Below are positions 21,283-32,212 of a DNA stretch of 64,000 nucleotides, piece by piece. Source of the stretch: Craspedostauros australis. Lineage: Eukaryota > Bacillariophyta > Bacillariophyceae > Mastogloiales > Achnanthaceae. The position numbers were made by a program, and so were the translations under genes. The DNA is taken from positions 1,178,001 through 1,242,000 of the forward strand of contig JAMXDE010000007.1 of NCBI GenBank assembly GCA_026770025.1. Reading direction: 5' to 3'. Every line of letters begins with the position of its first letter. Position 1 is the first letter of the stretch. The notes beneath the pieces were generated by a model. It was given only the letters and a program-made list of their open reading frames with translations. It was not told where the DNA came from and searched no databases.

Positions 21283-22242
21283 AGGTGTGGCATGCGATAA
21301 GCAAGAGACAGAGCTAAGAGTGAACAGAGTGGAGTGCCATACCTTGTCATTTCACATCCTCTATTTTATTCTTTGGTAAGAGCTAGAATACTATATTTAA
21401 GAATTACATTCCAAGTTGAAGCACCAAACCTAGAACAACCGATGCAATTGATGACAGAGTGAAGAATGAGTGAAGGCCAACACCATCACCAAGCCCAGTA
21501 CTTCCCGCCACTGGCACGCGCCTGTGTGTGAATTTACGAACCACACCAAAAATTGGCGCCAAAAAGTGGTGTGTCCCGCTTGTCTTCTGTTTCCGTTCTC
21601 GTGCGTGCCATTGGCCCTGCGATAACGTCTCCGTTAGATAAAAAATGGAGGTGCGCGCCGCGGAAGTCGCGAGTGGGCGGGCATGACACATTTTGGAAAC
21701 AAAACTGGTGCGGTTGGTGATGATCATCGCGAGAGCACAAGGGTGAGGCAAGGGAACAAGGAATGGAAAAAGAGGGAGAAACGGTTGTGGAGGAGTCGAA
21801 GAAGAGGAGAAGACGTTCGAGGTGCTCGTGCAGAAAGAGGGAGAGGGAGAGAGAGGAAGCGAGAAGCATTGGGCAATCACAAGAGAGGAGAGGGTGACAA
21901 GAGGCACTTGTGGTTGTACTTGTTCTTGGACTCGTGAACTGCAGTAGTATAGTACTATTGCTATTACTATTACTATTACTACAATATTATATGACAAACA
22001 GGAGAGCGGAGGAAGAAGTGACAAAGCCAAGAGTGGAACGAAGGTCGAGCCAAGACAAGACAAGACAAGACGACAAGTTGATATAGTAGCAAGAGAAGCA
22101 TCACTGGTAGTGCGTGTAATAGGTCGTTTCATAGCACTGCATCTGCATCGCGCTCTGCTGATTGATCATTGATCATTGATCATCACCTCATCCAGCAGCA
22201 CAACACAACAACACAACAACACACAGAAACACACAGAACAAG
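21283..22242. other. Intergenic, purine/pyrimidine-biased
   Basis: It holds an ATTACT trinucleotide-like run near 21957-21985 and an AAGAC pentamer run near 22054-22072. A 242-codon minus-strand frame here is Ser/Leu/Pro-rich from strand bias and is not believed. It should include the promoter and leader of the next gene. Confidence 0.5.
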
Positions 22243-24633
22243 ATGATTGTTGCAATGGTGGACGCGCCACAAGTAACCAAGCCGGCCGTTGCGGAACCAG
22301 CCGACGCAGACGACGTGAGCTGCATCAGCAGCGCTCACATGGGTGGCAAGACTGCGTTCAATGGAGGAGCCCACTTCAGCAGCAACTTGAGCAGCAACTT
22401 GAGCGTGAACACAGGCATCTCCTCCTCCAGCAACAGCACCGTCAGCAAGGGCATCCTCAAGCCATCCGTCATCACTCCTGACAATGCTAATAAAGGCAAT
22501 GGCAATGGCAAGAACAGCAATGGCAAGAACAGCAATGGCAACAGCAACACAATGAGCAGCATCCCCCAAAGCTACATCCGCACCATCGTCAAGGGCTTCG
22601 GAAGCAACGTCAACCTCTACACCGACGTGCTGCATCTGCCCGAGACGGCCACGCAGCGCCAAGTGCGCATCGCCTACTTCAAGCGCGGCAGGGAGGTCCT
22701 GGCCGAGTCCAATTGCAATGGCGGCGACGTCGTCCTGCAGAGCAGCCGCAGCGTCGGCGACGACGTCTCCTCCCTCACCAAGACGCGGTTCCAGGCCGTC
22801 AGCATGGCCTACGAGATCATATCCGATGACGATTGGCGCGACGAGTACCACCAGCATGGCTTGCGCCGCGACACCGCCATGCGCAACGACGATCTGCACG
22901 CCGATGCCTTTGGCGCGCCCTTCAGCGAGGCGGATATCGACGCGGCCTCGTTGCCGGCGGCTTCCAACCACGTGCGATGGCACGATCAAGTAGAGGAGCT
23001 GGTCTACGCCAAGGAGGTCTCCAAGAAGCGCAAGAAGAAGAAGAGGTCCAAGATCATCGAATCGTCGACGCCGCTCAATCAGCAGCTCGAGAAGCTCGAT
23101 GAGCAGGCCAGCCAGTACTTCGTCAATGACATCTTTGACGAGCTTGAGGCCAGTATCGACGGCGTTCTGTCGCTTGCGTCAAATTCCATCTCCAGCAGTA
23201 TCGGCAGTGTGGATGGCAGCAGGACTCAGGACACCAACGACAACAACGACGACAACAACGATCCCACCGCCAACAATGATACCAACAATGCCAAAGGCAA
23301 AAGCAACGACAAGGCTTCCAGGAGAGCCAGCAGAAAGAACAAGAAGAGCAGCAATCCCAATGAGCTCTTCGATGTCTTGTCCATCGATTCCGATTCGGTG
23401 GAATCCACTACTCATCGTCAACAACATAAGACCAGCAACAGCAATGGCAACAGCAATGGCAACAGCACTACGCCCAATATGATCCAGAATCAGAATGATG
23501 ATTATGGCAATATCGCGGATGTGGATGCTCGCAGGGTGGATACGGACGCAACGCCCTTCGATGAATCATCCAACGATCAGCCGCAGGCGGCATCCAACAC
23601 CAATGGCGTTCCTGTCGTGTCACCAACAAAGGATGCTCCTCACAACAACGCTCACAATAATAACGCCGCAACCGACAGAAGCACGCTGGCCGGCAGCACC
23701 ATATTCGGCGAATCCAAACTCTCCGGCAACAGCGACTCCACAGACTCCATGCTCTTCGGCACGCAATTCTCCCCCGACGAATCGGGCGCCGTCAAGTACC
23801 TGCCGCAGATGCTCAGCAGCATCCTCAACTCAAAGCACGACAAGTACAACAAGGATATGGGCCACGACGAAGACGACGATATCTTTGCGGGATTGGACGC
23901 CTTCGTCACCAACAACCCCGGTGCGACGCCCTTCGTCGATGTCGCCGTGCAGCGCAGCCAAAGTCCCACCAGCGAGCTCACCAACAGCGTCTTCGCGTCA
24001 CCCGCGCGGCAGCAACAGCAACAGGTTGCATCGAAGGAAGCAGCGGCCAATATCACGGAACCGGATGTAGACGCAGAGCCACCTACAGAACAGGCAGCCG
24101 ACATGGAGCAGGCAGCAGACATGGAAGAGGTGGACATTGGCACGCCGGAGACGGCCGAAAGCAACGACGCTGCCCTCGTCATCAAGGCGCCATCGGAAGG
24201 AGAAGAAAAGGAAGAAATCCTGACACCCACACGCAGCAACATCAACACCAACAACAACGCGGATGACGTCCGAACATTGACCGACATGGCATCTTCCGAT
24301 GCCTCATCGATATCATCGTCGACGGAGCGATCCGTCCTGCCCGACGATTTCATGGAACAATGCATCAAGATGTGCCAGTACACGACGCCCACAACAACGA
24401 CGAGCAGAGCAACCACGAACGACAGCTTCATCACCTACCTCTACACGTACGTCAACGAGATGATGGCGGAGTGCTCCAATTTTGCCTCGTCGGTGGGCAC
24501 CGAGATCTCGAAGAGCAGTTTGTACAATTCCGTCGTTCTCAAGGATCAAGAGATGGACGAAATGCTCAACGTCATCTCCACGGAACAGGAGCGGGTGGTG
24601 CAGGACGGTGCCGAGACGAAAGAAACGTCATAG
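22243..24633 (+). CDS. Degenerate J-domain protein without HPD, Asn-rich
   Basis: A single-exon 796-residue protein. Residues ~120-205 resemble a J domain: NLYTDVLHLPETATQRQVRIAYFKRG for helices I-II and RFQAVSMAYEIISDDDWRDEY for helix III and its end. The HPD tripeptide that stimulates Hsp70 ATPase is absent; the corresponding position reads GREVLAES. Proteins of this form are familiar from diatom genomes. A Lys-rich cluster (KKRKKKKRSK) at ~265 may be a nuclear signal. The middle is Asn/Asp/Ser-rich and disordered. The last ~130 residues (DDFMEQCIKMCQY to the end) look helical and folded. It likely binds partners rather than activating Hsp70; this is inference. Confidence 0.7.
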   Translation: MIVAMVDAPQVTKPAVAEPADADDVSCISSAHMGGKTAFNGGAHFSSNLSSNLSVNTGISSSSNSTVSKGILKPSVITPDNANKGNGNGKNSNGKNSNGNSNTMSSIPQSYIRTIVKGFGSNVNLYTDVLHLPETATQRQVRIAYFKRGREVLAESNCNGGDVVLQSSRSVGDDVSSLTKTRFQAVSMAYEIISDDDWRDEYHQHGLRRDTAMRNDDLHADAFGAPFSEADIDAASLPAASNHVRWHDQVEELVYAKEVSKKRKKKKRSKIIESSTPLNQQLEKLDEQASQYFVNDIFDELEASIDGVLSLASNSISSSIGSVDGSRTQDTNDNNDDNNDPTANNDTNNAKGKSNDKASRRASRKNKKSSNPNELFDVLSIDSDSVESTTHRQQHKTSNSNGNSNGNSTTPNMIQNQNDDYGNIADVDARRVDTDATPFDESSNDQPQAASNTNGVPVVSPTKDAPHNNAHNNNAATDRSTLAGSTIFGESKLSGNSDSTDSMLFGTQFSPDESGAVKYLPQMLSSILNSKHDKYNKDMGHDEDDDIFAGLDAFVTNNPGATPFVDVAVQRSQSPTSELTNSVFASPARQQQQQVASKEAAANITEPDVDAEPPTEQAADMEQAADMEEVDIGTPETAESNDAALVIKAPSEGEEKEEILTPTRSNINTNNNADDVRTLTDMASSDASSISSSTERSVLPDDFMEQCIKMCQYTTPTTTTSRATTNDSFITYLYTYVNEMMAECSNFASSVGTEISKSSLYNSVVLKDQEMDEMLNVISTEQERVVQDGAETKETS

Positions 24634-24969
24634 CAGGGTCGTGCTAGTGCCATACAATGCAAGTACCATACCAAAGAGCGTGCTTTGGTTGTCATTATAT
24701 ATCGTGGAGTATGGTAGTGTATTCTGCAAGAGCTGAGAGTCGAGTCATGTCCCAAGTAAAGTACTAATAGTATTGCAGGTAACGCTCATCATTCTATTCC
24801 ACATTCAAACAAACATGAATGGCAAAGTAAAGAACGTATAATACATGCAATTGTATCGTTTGGTACAACAGCAACAGCGATCAATGCTTGCGTCTTCGTG
24901 TTACTCGCTACAGATACTAGAATGGTACTGTGCGGGTGCTTTCGCGATATCATGCCTACATAATTGTCT
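24634..24969. other. Convergent intergenic region
   Basis: Short spacer between two convergent gene ends. No gene is seen. Confidence 0.5.
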
Positions 24970-27384
24970 CTATACACTTGCTCGATTACCCTCGAATTCT
25001 TCACCCAACGAATTGCCACGCTGCAAATAATACCGTTCCAATTGTTCACCTTCATCATCATGCTTCGCCATGGGCGGCGGCGGTGGAGGCACGGCCGCAA
25101 TTTCATCCTCGTCATCGTCCGCTGGCCTCGATTCTCCGGGATATTGTTCCTGGCCGTTCGCTGCCGCATTGTTGCCGACGCTGAACGCAGAGAGCTGCGA
25201 AAAGTTGCGTCCAAAGTTGGCGGCGGACGGGATGGCCAACTGTCCCGGCATGCCCGTCATGACGAAGGTGGGTCCGTTGCTGGGCATGCCACCAGGCGGT
25301 GGCGGCATTTCGTCGCCCGTTTCTGGCTGCGTCGTCTGCAGGGCGAACTTTTCCTGCAGCTTCTCCCATGCCGCACTTTTCTGCGCCTGCAGGACCTGCT
25401 TGTCCTGCGATGTTTCGGATTCCGTGTCGGAGCATTCGAGGAGGTTGGCTGTGGATCTGGCCTGCGTTTCTGGGAACATGGGTGGGACTTCTGGTCCTGC
25501 CGCCGCCAGTTCGAGGGATTGGAAGAGCTTCTCCTTGGAGGTCGTGTCGATGGATAGCTCGCCGAAGGACGCGCCGATGGCCTCCAACCCGCCGTCGACC
25601 GCGTCTGCACGGATCGTGTTGTAACTCATCATGGAACCGAAGGAGGTCCCCGTGTCTTCCAGCTTTTTGTTCGTTCCAACGCTCATCATCGACATGTCGC
25701 CGAACGAAATGCCGGTCGGTTCCAGACCATCCAGCGCCTGCGGCACACCCGCTTCCCCGGGTGCGGCAGGCGCATTGTTGTTGTTGCTGTTGTCGCCATG
25801 TTGTGGTTTGCCTCCCTGCTGCTGCTGCTGCTGTTGTTGCTGCCTTTGTTGGTTGAAGAATGCGACCTGTTCTTGTCGGTTGTTTGCGTTGGATCCTCCA
25901 AAGTTAATGGGCTTGTAAGACATGATGGAACCGAAGGAAGTGCCCGTGGACTCGAGCTTGGATTGCTCCGCATCTGTCATTGTGACGGAACCGAATGACA
26001 GACCGGCCGGTTCCAGGGCATCCGGTGGCAGCATCGCTATGTAATCTTCAAAGTTCATGACACCATCCGATTTGCCGCCCTGCGCGCCAGCGTATGTACC
26101 GTTGTTGTTGTTGCTGTTGTTGTTGCCTTGTCCTTGCTGGCCTTGGTTCATGGAGGTTCTGTTGGATACTCGGCTCTTTTGGTACAGCTGCTGCAATTGC
26201 TGTTGTTGCTGCATTGCGTTCTGCGAGTGCGGATGGCTGAGGTTGGACTGGTGCTTCGGCGTTGCAACGGACGACGCCGATTCTGCAGAATTTAACGCGA
26301 TGGGATCAATGGTGGTGTTGTTGTTGTTGTTCGATGCCATGGCAGATCCACCGGCGTTCTGTTGTTGTTGTTGCATCATCTGCCCCGTCATCATGGGTGG
26401 CACGACGGACATGGCGGGGACCATCTGACCTTGTTCGTTGAGGATCATGGTCGGATAGACGGGCATCGGCGCCATGTTGGGACCCGCGTAGTACATCATC
26501 TGACCAGCGTTGGGCGTGCCCGGTGCACCCCTGACCACGGTTCCGGACACCTGCGGGTTGTTGAGCTGGGTGGATTGCATGCCCATGGCATTGTTTGCAC
26601 CACCGGTCATGAATTGCCCTTGCTGCTGCTGTGCCTGTCCCATCATGTTTGGATCCATGAACATGTTGCCGTTGCCATTGTTGTTGTTCGTGTTGTTATT
26701 GTTGTGTTGCTGCTGTTGTTGCTGCTGCATTGCCGCCATGGCCTGCATCTGAGCTGGCGGTGCCATGGGCGGCATGCCGTGCCCGCCATTCATCTGGCTG
26801 TACCCACCCTGGTTGGAAGCAGCGGAGACTTGCGCCGAGACTGCCGCCGGCGGATGGACGTTGGTGCTGGCCGTGCTGGTGTTGCCGACGCTGTTGGCGC
26901 TGACGGAACCGCTCTTGCTCTGCTGCCTGCTCGTCGCTGCCGTCGGGGAGGGGCTGACGGACGCCTCCTTCGCGTCAGCTGGCGCAGGCTTGGAGGCCGA
27001 ATTGACGGTATCCGCAGGTGCGTCCGCGGGGACCTTCTTCTGCTGCGCCAGCTTGTTGCGGATGTCCGGAGCGCCCTCGCGCAGCGCCTGCGACGTCTTC
27101 TCCTGCGCCCTCTGATCCCCGACGTCGAACCAGAGGCTGGACTTGGCGTCCTTCTGCAGGAAGCGTCCCGGAGGGTTCTGGCTGCGCACCGCGTTGACTA
27201 TGCTCCTGGACAGCAGCATCTTCTGCCGCTTGGGCAGAGTGATGTACAGCTGCTTGTTGGCGGCCACCAGCATCCTCCAGTGGGAGTTGCCGATGTGGTT
27301 GTTGGTGCCTCCGCCTCTGCCGCACAGCACATCGTGGGCATGGGGTTGTGGGATGTCCTTCAATGGGTAGCCGGTGGCGTCCAT
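24970..27384 (-). CDS. DUF6824 protein with Gln/Asn-rich body and S-F-G repeats
   Basis: An 804-residue single-exon protein. Residues ~17-105 form a DUF6824-type domain, very common in diatoms: DVLCGRGGGTNNHIGN, then IVNAVRSQNPPGRFL, WFDVGDQRAQEK and TSQALREGAPDIR. The domain's role is not established; a regulatory or DNA-associated role has been suggested from its distribution. The remainder is rich in Gln, Asn and Met. From ~residue 450 a motif of the form L-E-x-T/A-G-x-S-F-G recurs five times or more, often followed by M-S-Y. Near the C-terminus there is a short acidic run and PPPPPP. Divergent to the RING gene at 2.3 kb distance. Confidence 0.75.
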   Translation of the reverse strand: MDATGYPLKDIPQPHAHDVLCGRGGGTNNHIGNSHWRMLVAANKQLYITLPKRQKMLLSRSIVNAVRSQNPPGRFLQKDAKSSLWFDVGDQRAQEKTSQALREGAPDIRNKLAQQKKVPADAPADTVNSASKPAPADAKEASVSPSPTAATSRQQSKSGSVSANSVGNTSTASTNVHPPAAVSAQVSAASNQGGYSQMNGGHGMPPMAPPAQMQAMAAMQQQQQQQHNNNNTNNNNGNGNMFMDPNMMGQAQQQQGQFMTGGANNAMGMQSTQLNNPQVSGTVVRGAPGTPNAGQMMYYAGPNMAPMPVYPTMILNEQGQMVPAMSVVPPMMTGQMMQQQQQNAGGSAMASNNNNNTTIDPIALNSAESASSVATPKHQSNLSHPHSQNAMQQQQQLQQLYQKSRVSNRTSMNQGQQGQGNNNSNNNNGTYAGAQGGKSDGVMNFEDYIAMLPPDALEPAGLSFGSVTMTDAEQSKLESTGTSFGSIMSYKPINFGGSNANNRQEQVAFFNQQRQQQQQQQQQGGKPQHGDNSNNNNAPAAPGEAGVPQALDGLEPTGISFGDMSMMSVGTNKKLEDTGTSFGSMMSYNTIRADAVDGGLEAIGASFGELSIDTTSKEKLFQSLELAAAGPEVPPMFPETQARSTANLLECSDTESETSQDKQVLQAQKSAAWEKLQEKFALQTTQPETGDEMPPPPGGMPSNGPTFVMTGMPGQLAIPSAANFGRNFSQLSAFSVGNNAAANGQEQYPGESRPADDDEDEIAAVPPPPPPMAKHDDEGEQLERYYLQRGNSLGEEFEGNRASV

Positions 27385-29708
27385 CTTGTGCGCGCTGATA
27401 TGAGTAAAATATTAGAATGGTAGAATATAAAGGGCGTACGACCTATGATTGGCGTATGAACGGCGTATGATTGGAGTCGGTTGCTCCTCTTGCTTCTTTT
27501 CTGGTCTCTAGTGTGTAGACTCCGTTAGAGTATTTGATGCTGTTGCTGAGACTGTTGCTGGGACTGCTCGGCAAACGCTACGCTACGCAATGCTGTGCTG
27601 TGCTCTAGTTCCCGTTTGCGTTCGTGCTATTCTCTGTTGCTGTCGTTGCTGTCGTTGCCGTTGTTGTGGTGGCAAATACCTGTGAGTCTTTGGATACGGA
27701 CGGGGTGATGATGTGCGATGTGTCTCCTGATGCAATGATGCTCTCAGCAGAGTTTTGGTCACAGCTTCAGATGGAGTTGGCCGTACGAACTACTGACAGA
27801 TTCTATTGGTACGACTACGGACACAAGTGCTTGTGCGCAACTCGACTTTGGCTCGTGCTGTTTGCGATGTTGCCGTGCTCACTGGTGATCGCTTCAGCTG
27901 ATCTCTGTGCCGTTCGTTGTGACCGCCATGGTTGCAAGCGGAACTGTGCTTGCGTTCGGCGCTGTTCGGTGGTGCAGAAAAAGTCTCACGCGTTGTTTCT
28001 TGTTGTGTTACTTGGCGGGATTTGAATCTGGATCCCGCAAGCACTCCAACCATTCTTGGTCCCGTTTGGCTCACACTTCTTCGAACTTCGGTGTTCGTTA
28101 GTGCATTTGTGTTCGATAATTCGTGACGACTTGTGGTGGGAATGAAAACGGTCCACTCGAACAAACGGCTTCACCACAAGCACTGGTACCAATGATGGTA
28201 TTCTCGTCCACACTGTGATACCTCAGAAGTCATGGCGGGATTGGAGAGACAACCACAAAATAGGACTTCTTCAGGCCCCTTTCATCCAACCACGAATCAG
28301 TCCATGATGATTCGTGATGACGTGTCTTTCAATAAGTAGAGTGGAGTAGTCCACAACAGAATTCTCGGACGTAGATGAGGGGGCATGGACACCCCCGAAT
28401 TTTTATCACACGTCTGGTGTTGCGAACTTTGAACGCAACATGCATGACTTGCATCAAAACCGGGTCTGGTTCTCACTCGCTCATAGTTCATGCAGTTTGT
28501 CTTGGGTTGGTTTCAACTTCCACGAACAAGTGCGAGTTGACATTGTTGAAGGGGCATGGATCTTGTGTCATCAGGCCCATTGCACCCTCACGGAAAAACA
28601 CATAGAGGGGACGAATCCATCTTCGGGGATGACATTCTGTCCCTTGGTATGCTGGTCGAAACGGCATGACAGGCACTGTGCTTCAACGGCCCCACAACAG
28701 GCTCTAATTGACAAAGAGCCCCATGCCTTGTTCCTCAGCTTGACATTCCAGTTGGGCCCGATGTCGAAGTGACAAAGGCTACCAAAACAAGATGGTGAGT
28801 GTCAATCTCGAGCAACTGCCCGTCGCGCGCAGTATGCGCACTCTTGCCACATCTTGTGGCAGGTGTCCGCCCACGATTGCTGCACTTATTACATGTATTG
28901 TAACCCGACACTTAGCCTTCCGTCCACCGGTTTTCCCACTTGTCGGTTGTTCGTCCTTGACTTTTCGCGAGGTTGTATCGCAGTGAGTCTTTCGCATCAG
29001 AGGTGGCGCATTTCTCTTTGTCGTTCGGTTTTGGCGTCATGACCCGCCTGTGTTGTGTTGGCTTTCGCCTGAATTCTCGATTGCATTCGTTCCGTTGGTG
29101 CTTTTTTGGCCTTGTTTTCAGCCGTGTGCGATTGTCTTCGGTGTGCGAAGGTGGAAGTTCGTGCGCGTGGTTCCGCTTATTCTGTGGGCGGTCGTGTTCG
29201 TGGTATTGACTTTTTGGTGCTGATGGTGGCCCACGACGTTTCGGAAAGTGGCGCCGGATACATCTCGCCAACGTCTCTGCGTAGTAATGCACGAAGAAGA
29301 GTTACGTCCTTGGTTGTGGTTGGGTAGAAGCGTGGTGACTCCGCCTTCTCTTCCTTCTTCTTCCTCCCTCCTTTCGCGTACTTCTCGCTGGTATCTGGGC
29401 GGTTGCCGCGTTTAGTCTTTTGGTTTTCGTTCGTTGTCAGTTGGTCTTTGTGGTTTTTGCGCTCGTGCGAGCCGTGGTGGATGATAGAAGCGTTTTTGTT
29501 TTGTCGCCAGCGCGCATTGCCACCGCGTACACGTCGTGGTGGATGTGCGTGCGCTTCGTTCGTGATCATGGCTGTTGTGCGGAACACCGCGCATTCGCCA
29601 ACAACCATCCTCCTTCCTCTCATAAAATCAAATCCTGAGCAACACAATCGCCTCAACACAATCACAACCACACCACACCACTCTCCAACCCAAACAAACA
29701 CATACACA
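27385..29708. other. Long divergent intergenic region, no confident gene
   Basis: 2.3 kb between the DUF6824 and RING genes. It shows GT- and T-rich strand bias toward the RING gene (about 29000-29640) and no recognisable protein in any frame. The stretch at 28010-28040 can form a GCGGGAT hairpin but does not make a tRNA. Promoters of both genes should lie here. An undetected small multi-exon gene is possible. Confidence 0.4.
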
Positions 29709-30299
29709 ATGTTCTTCCCAGGCATCGACCGACTCACATCGTTCTCCCAGAGTTCGTACCTCACACCCACCAAGATCTGCTATGTCATCTTCCGCAAGGA
29801 CCAGTCACCGCTGAGACTGCTCGGCCTTCTCGGACTCATCATGGTTCTTCTCGTGGCTGATGCCGTGCAGACCGTCATCCGCAGCTGCTTCTCCGTCGTC
29901 AAGCAGGTCCGCACCCCGGCCGATGGCGCCGATGGCCTCGACATGGACGGCGAGTACGATGATGGCAGCGATTCTTTCGCCTACTCCATCTACGGCACCG
30001 ACGCCGAGAACCTCCCAGCCTTCGTTGAGAAGCTCATGGACGAGCAGCTCGTGCAGGAGACCTGGAAGGAATCCAAGTACAACCCAACCGCTCACGCGCC
30101 ACAGCAGCCACCAACCACCGCCGCATACTGCAAGGAGGACCTCATGTGCTCCATCTGCCTCAGCGACTTCGAGGAAGATGAGATCGTCAGCGTCTCCAAG
30201 GACACCTGCAAGCACGTCTTCCACAAGGACTGCCTGCACCACTGGCTCCAGAAGAGCTGCAGCTGCCCATGCTGCAGACAGCCACTCCTCACCAAGTAA
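29709..30299 (+). CDS. RING-H2 membrane protein, probable E3 ubiquitin ligase
   Basis: A 196-residue protein from the ATG at 29709, preceded by an A/C-rich leader. One transmembrane helix (LLGLLGLIMVLLVADAVQTVI) lies at about residues 37-58. An acidic linker follows. The C-terminus is a RING-H2 finger: CSIC, then C-x-H-x2-H-x2-C (CKHVFHKDC), the usual W (HHWLQ), and CPCC before RQPLL. This set supplies eight zinc ligands of the C3H2C3 type. Such membrane-anchored RING-H2 proteins usually recruit E2 enzymes to ubiquitinate membrane or secretory cargo. Substrates are unknown. Confidence 0.85.
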   Translation: MFFPGIDRLTSFSQSSYLTPTKICYVIFRKDQSPLRLLGLLGLIMVLLVADAVQTVIRSCFSVVKQVRTPADGADGLDMDGEYDDGSDSFAYSIYGTDAENLPAFVEKLMDEQLVQETWKESKYNPTAHAPQQPPTTAAYCKEDLMCSICLSDFEEDEIVSVSKDTCKHVFHKDCLHHWLQKSCSCPCCRQPLLTK

Positions 30300-32212
30300 A
30301 CATGCAAACGTGGAACAACCACAACCAAGCACGATACAACACCACCATAGAGGCACAAAGAAAGAAACAAACAACAAGAACAAGACAAGAGACAACGATT
30401 GCGAGAGAGCAATCAACACGAACATACCAAACACACAACACCATAGATAGACCAAGACGAACACGCTGGGATGCGCACAGATGCGCGCCACAGCAACAAC
30501 CCATAGAGACAAGAACCACAGAGAACAATTCAAGACCAAGCGGAGTAAATTTTACAAATAGAAGCAATTACTCCACTTCCAATCCATACGATCGTACCAG
30601 CACATCACATCATGTTCATAGCACTCTGCTCTGCTCTTGTTGCATTCTACTCCGTGCTCTGCGTATCAACGAATCTCCAAGATCACGCATGAATCATGTC
30701 TTGAGCTAGATGTTCTTCCATTCGACCGATCATTCGCGTCTGTGTGGGTCTGCACCAATCTTGCCTTCAGCCGCAGGCGCGCGAACAAATTACGCCGCCC
30801 TCGGCAGCTGGCGAGGAATCTTCACACACTTTGCCCTTCCTCACCAACCAAGAACGATCTTTGTCATTTGGGGGCCGCGTTGTTCGTCGTCCCGAACATC
30901 TTGGACCGACGAACGTAACGGGGTCGCCGGGGCGAAAACGACAACAACACCACGAGTGAAAGGAGCGACTACTTTGGATTGGAATACCACGCCAACTCCT
31001 TCCACTCGATAAGTATCCAAGAGCATTCGACGGATGCATCCTCCCTGATTTCACATCATGCCTGATTTCACATCATCCAAGACACCAAGACTGCGTTCGC
31101 CGCAATGTCGTTGGAATGGTTTTTCCTCTCACAAGATCTCCCATCTTCCAGTTCGCCTCGATGTGCTTCAATGTGGAAATGGTTTTGTGCATGTGGTCAA
31201 ACGGGTCGAATCAGCTATCTTGGTTGACTCGAACGACCTCTTGATTCGAATTGCCAAATTTTTCGGAAATTGGAGAACGGACGAAGACTCCCACACGCAC
31301 GATCCAACGTGACTCACCAGCGCACACACAGACATCAGGGGCGAAGCCACAACATCCGCAGCAACAGAGGTCCAACCAAGAATCAACAACGACAAGAGTC
31401 AGCACGGACACAGACATCTTGCAACAACAAACAAAGACGAAGCAAGAAGACTGCGCAGATCAGAATTGGAGCGGAGGAACCAGTCACGACGCAAGAGCCG
31501 AAACCTCCGCACACACAAGAAGTCAACAAGAAGTGACAACCCAGAAGCATTCTGAAGCACACCAAGGTTTGGGTTCTCGTGAGGCTCGCATCACAATCAT
31601 CAGTCGGACCACCATCCCAAAGTGACATACCATACCATACTCAAGTCTGCGCTGCTCAAGCACCATCGTATTACAAAGCTCGTACGATCTAAGAGACGTG
31701 ACAACGCGACACGATAGGACAAGACACGACGCCACACTCTGCAATACCACGCCCTTGCACGAGTGAAATCAACGCGGAACTGCGTTATTTGTTGCCATCC
31801 TGGTGAGGTGAACAGTGACTGGAGACATCCATCATCGTCGCACACATTATATACTCGAAGAGAGTACTGTACGTTGGGCACTTTCCTGCTCTGCGTGTCT
31901 AGGATTCTATACACTATTGGTCATCCGTATCCGCAAGAGTCCCGGCGACAAGCAGTTGCACCAATCGAACACAAGTGGAGACCGACGAAGCCCAATCCAA
32001 TCGATTGTCTTGGTCATTCACGCTCAGTCGCACAAAGCATACCCCACTGGCGTTGGCATTGGCATTGGTATCTGCCCTCATAATCCTCGCAACGCAGAAG
32101 GCGAAGGCAAAGGCAACAGTGGAGAGCGGAGAGCAAGCAGCCCGCGAAACAGCCAGCACAGCACAAGCCAGAATAGCATACGAGCAGCAGTCGCAGCAGC
32201 AACAGCAACAAC
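30300..32212. other. Long intergenic region, no confident gene
   Basis: A/C-rich on the plus strand after the RING gene and again before the next one. Several 60-150-codon frames exist but none shows a motif, signal peptide or paralogue. It probably contains the long leader and promoter of the NTF2-like gene. Confidence 0.4.

Noticed and set aside
19871-22075. Short tandem repeats as a possible CRISPR-like array
   Set aside because: They are simple microsatellites (CT, ATTACT, AAGAC, ATGCACTC) without unique spacers.
21404-22132. 242-codon minus-strand frame in intergenic DNA
   Set aside because: Leu/Ser/Pro-rich due to GA/CT strand bias; no start context, domain or paralogue.
26362-27423. 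353-codon plus-strand frame
   Set aside because: Antisense to the DUF6824 gene; Arg/His/Leu-rich shadow composition.
28010-28045. tRNA-like T-arm string (ATTCAAATCCC on the minus strand)
   Set aside because: It forms a simple GCGGGAT hairpin; no acceptor, D or anticodon arms fit around it.
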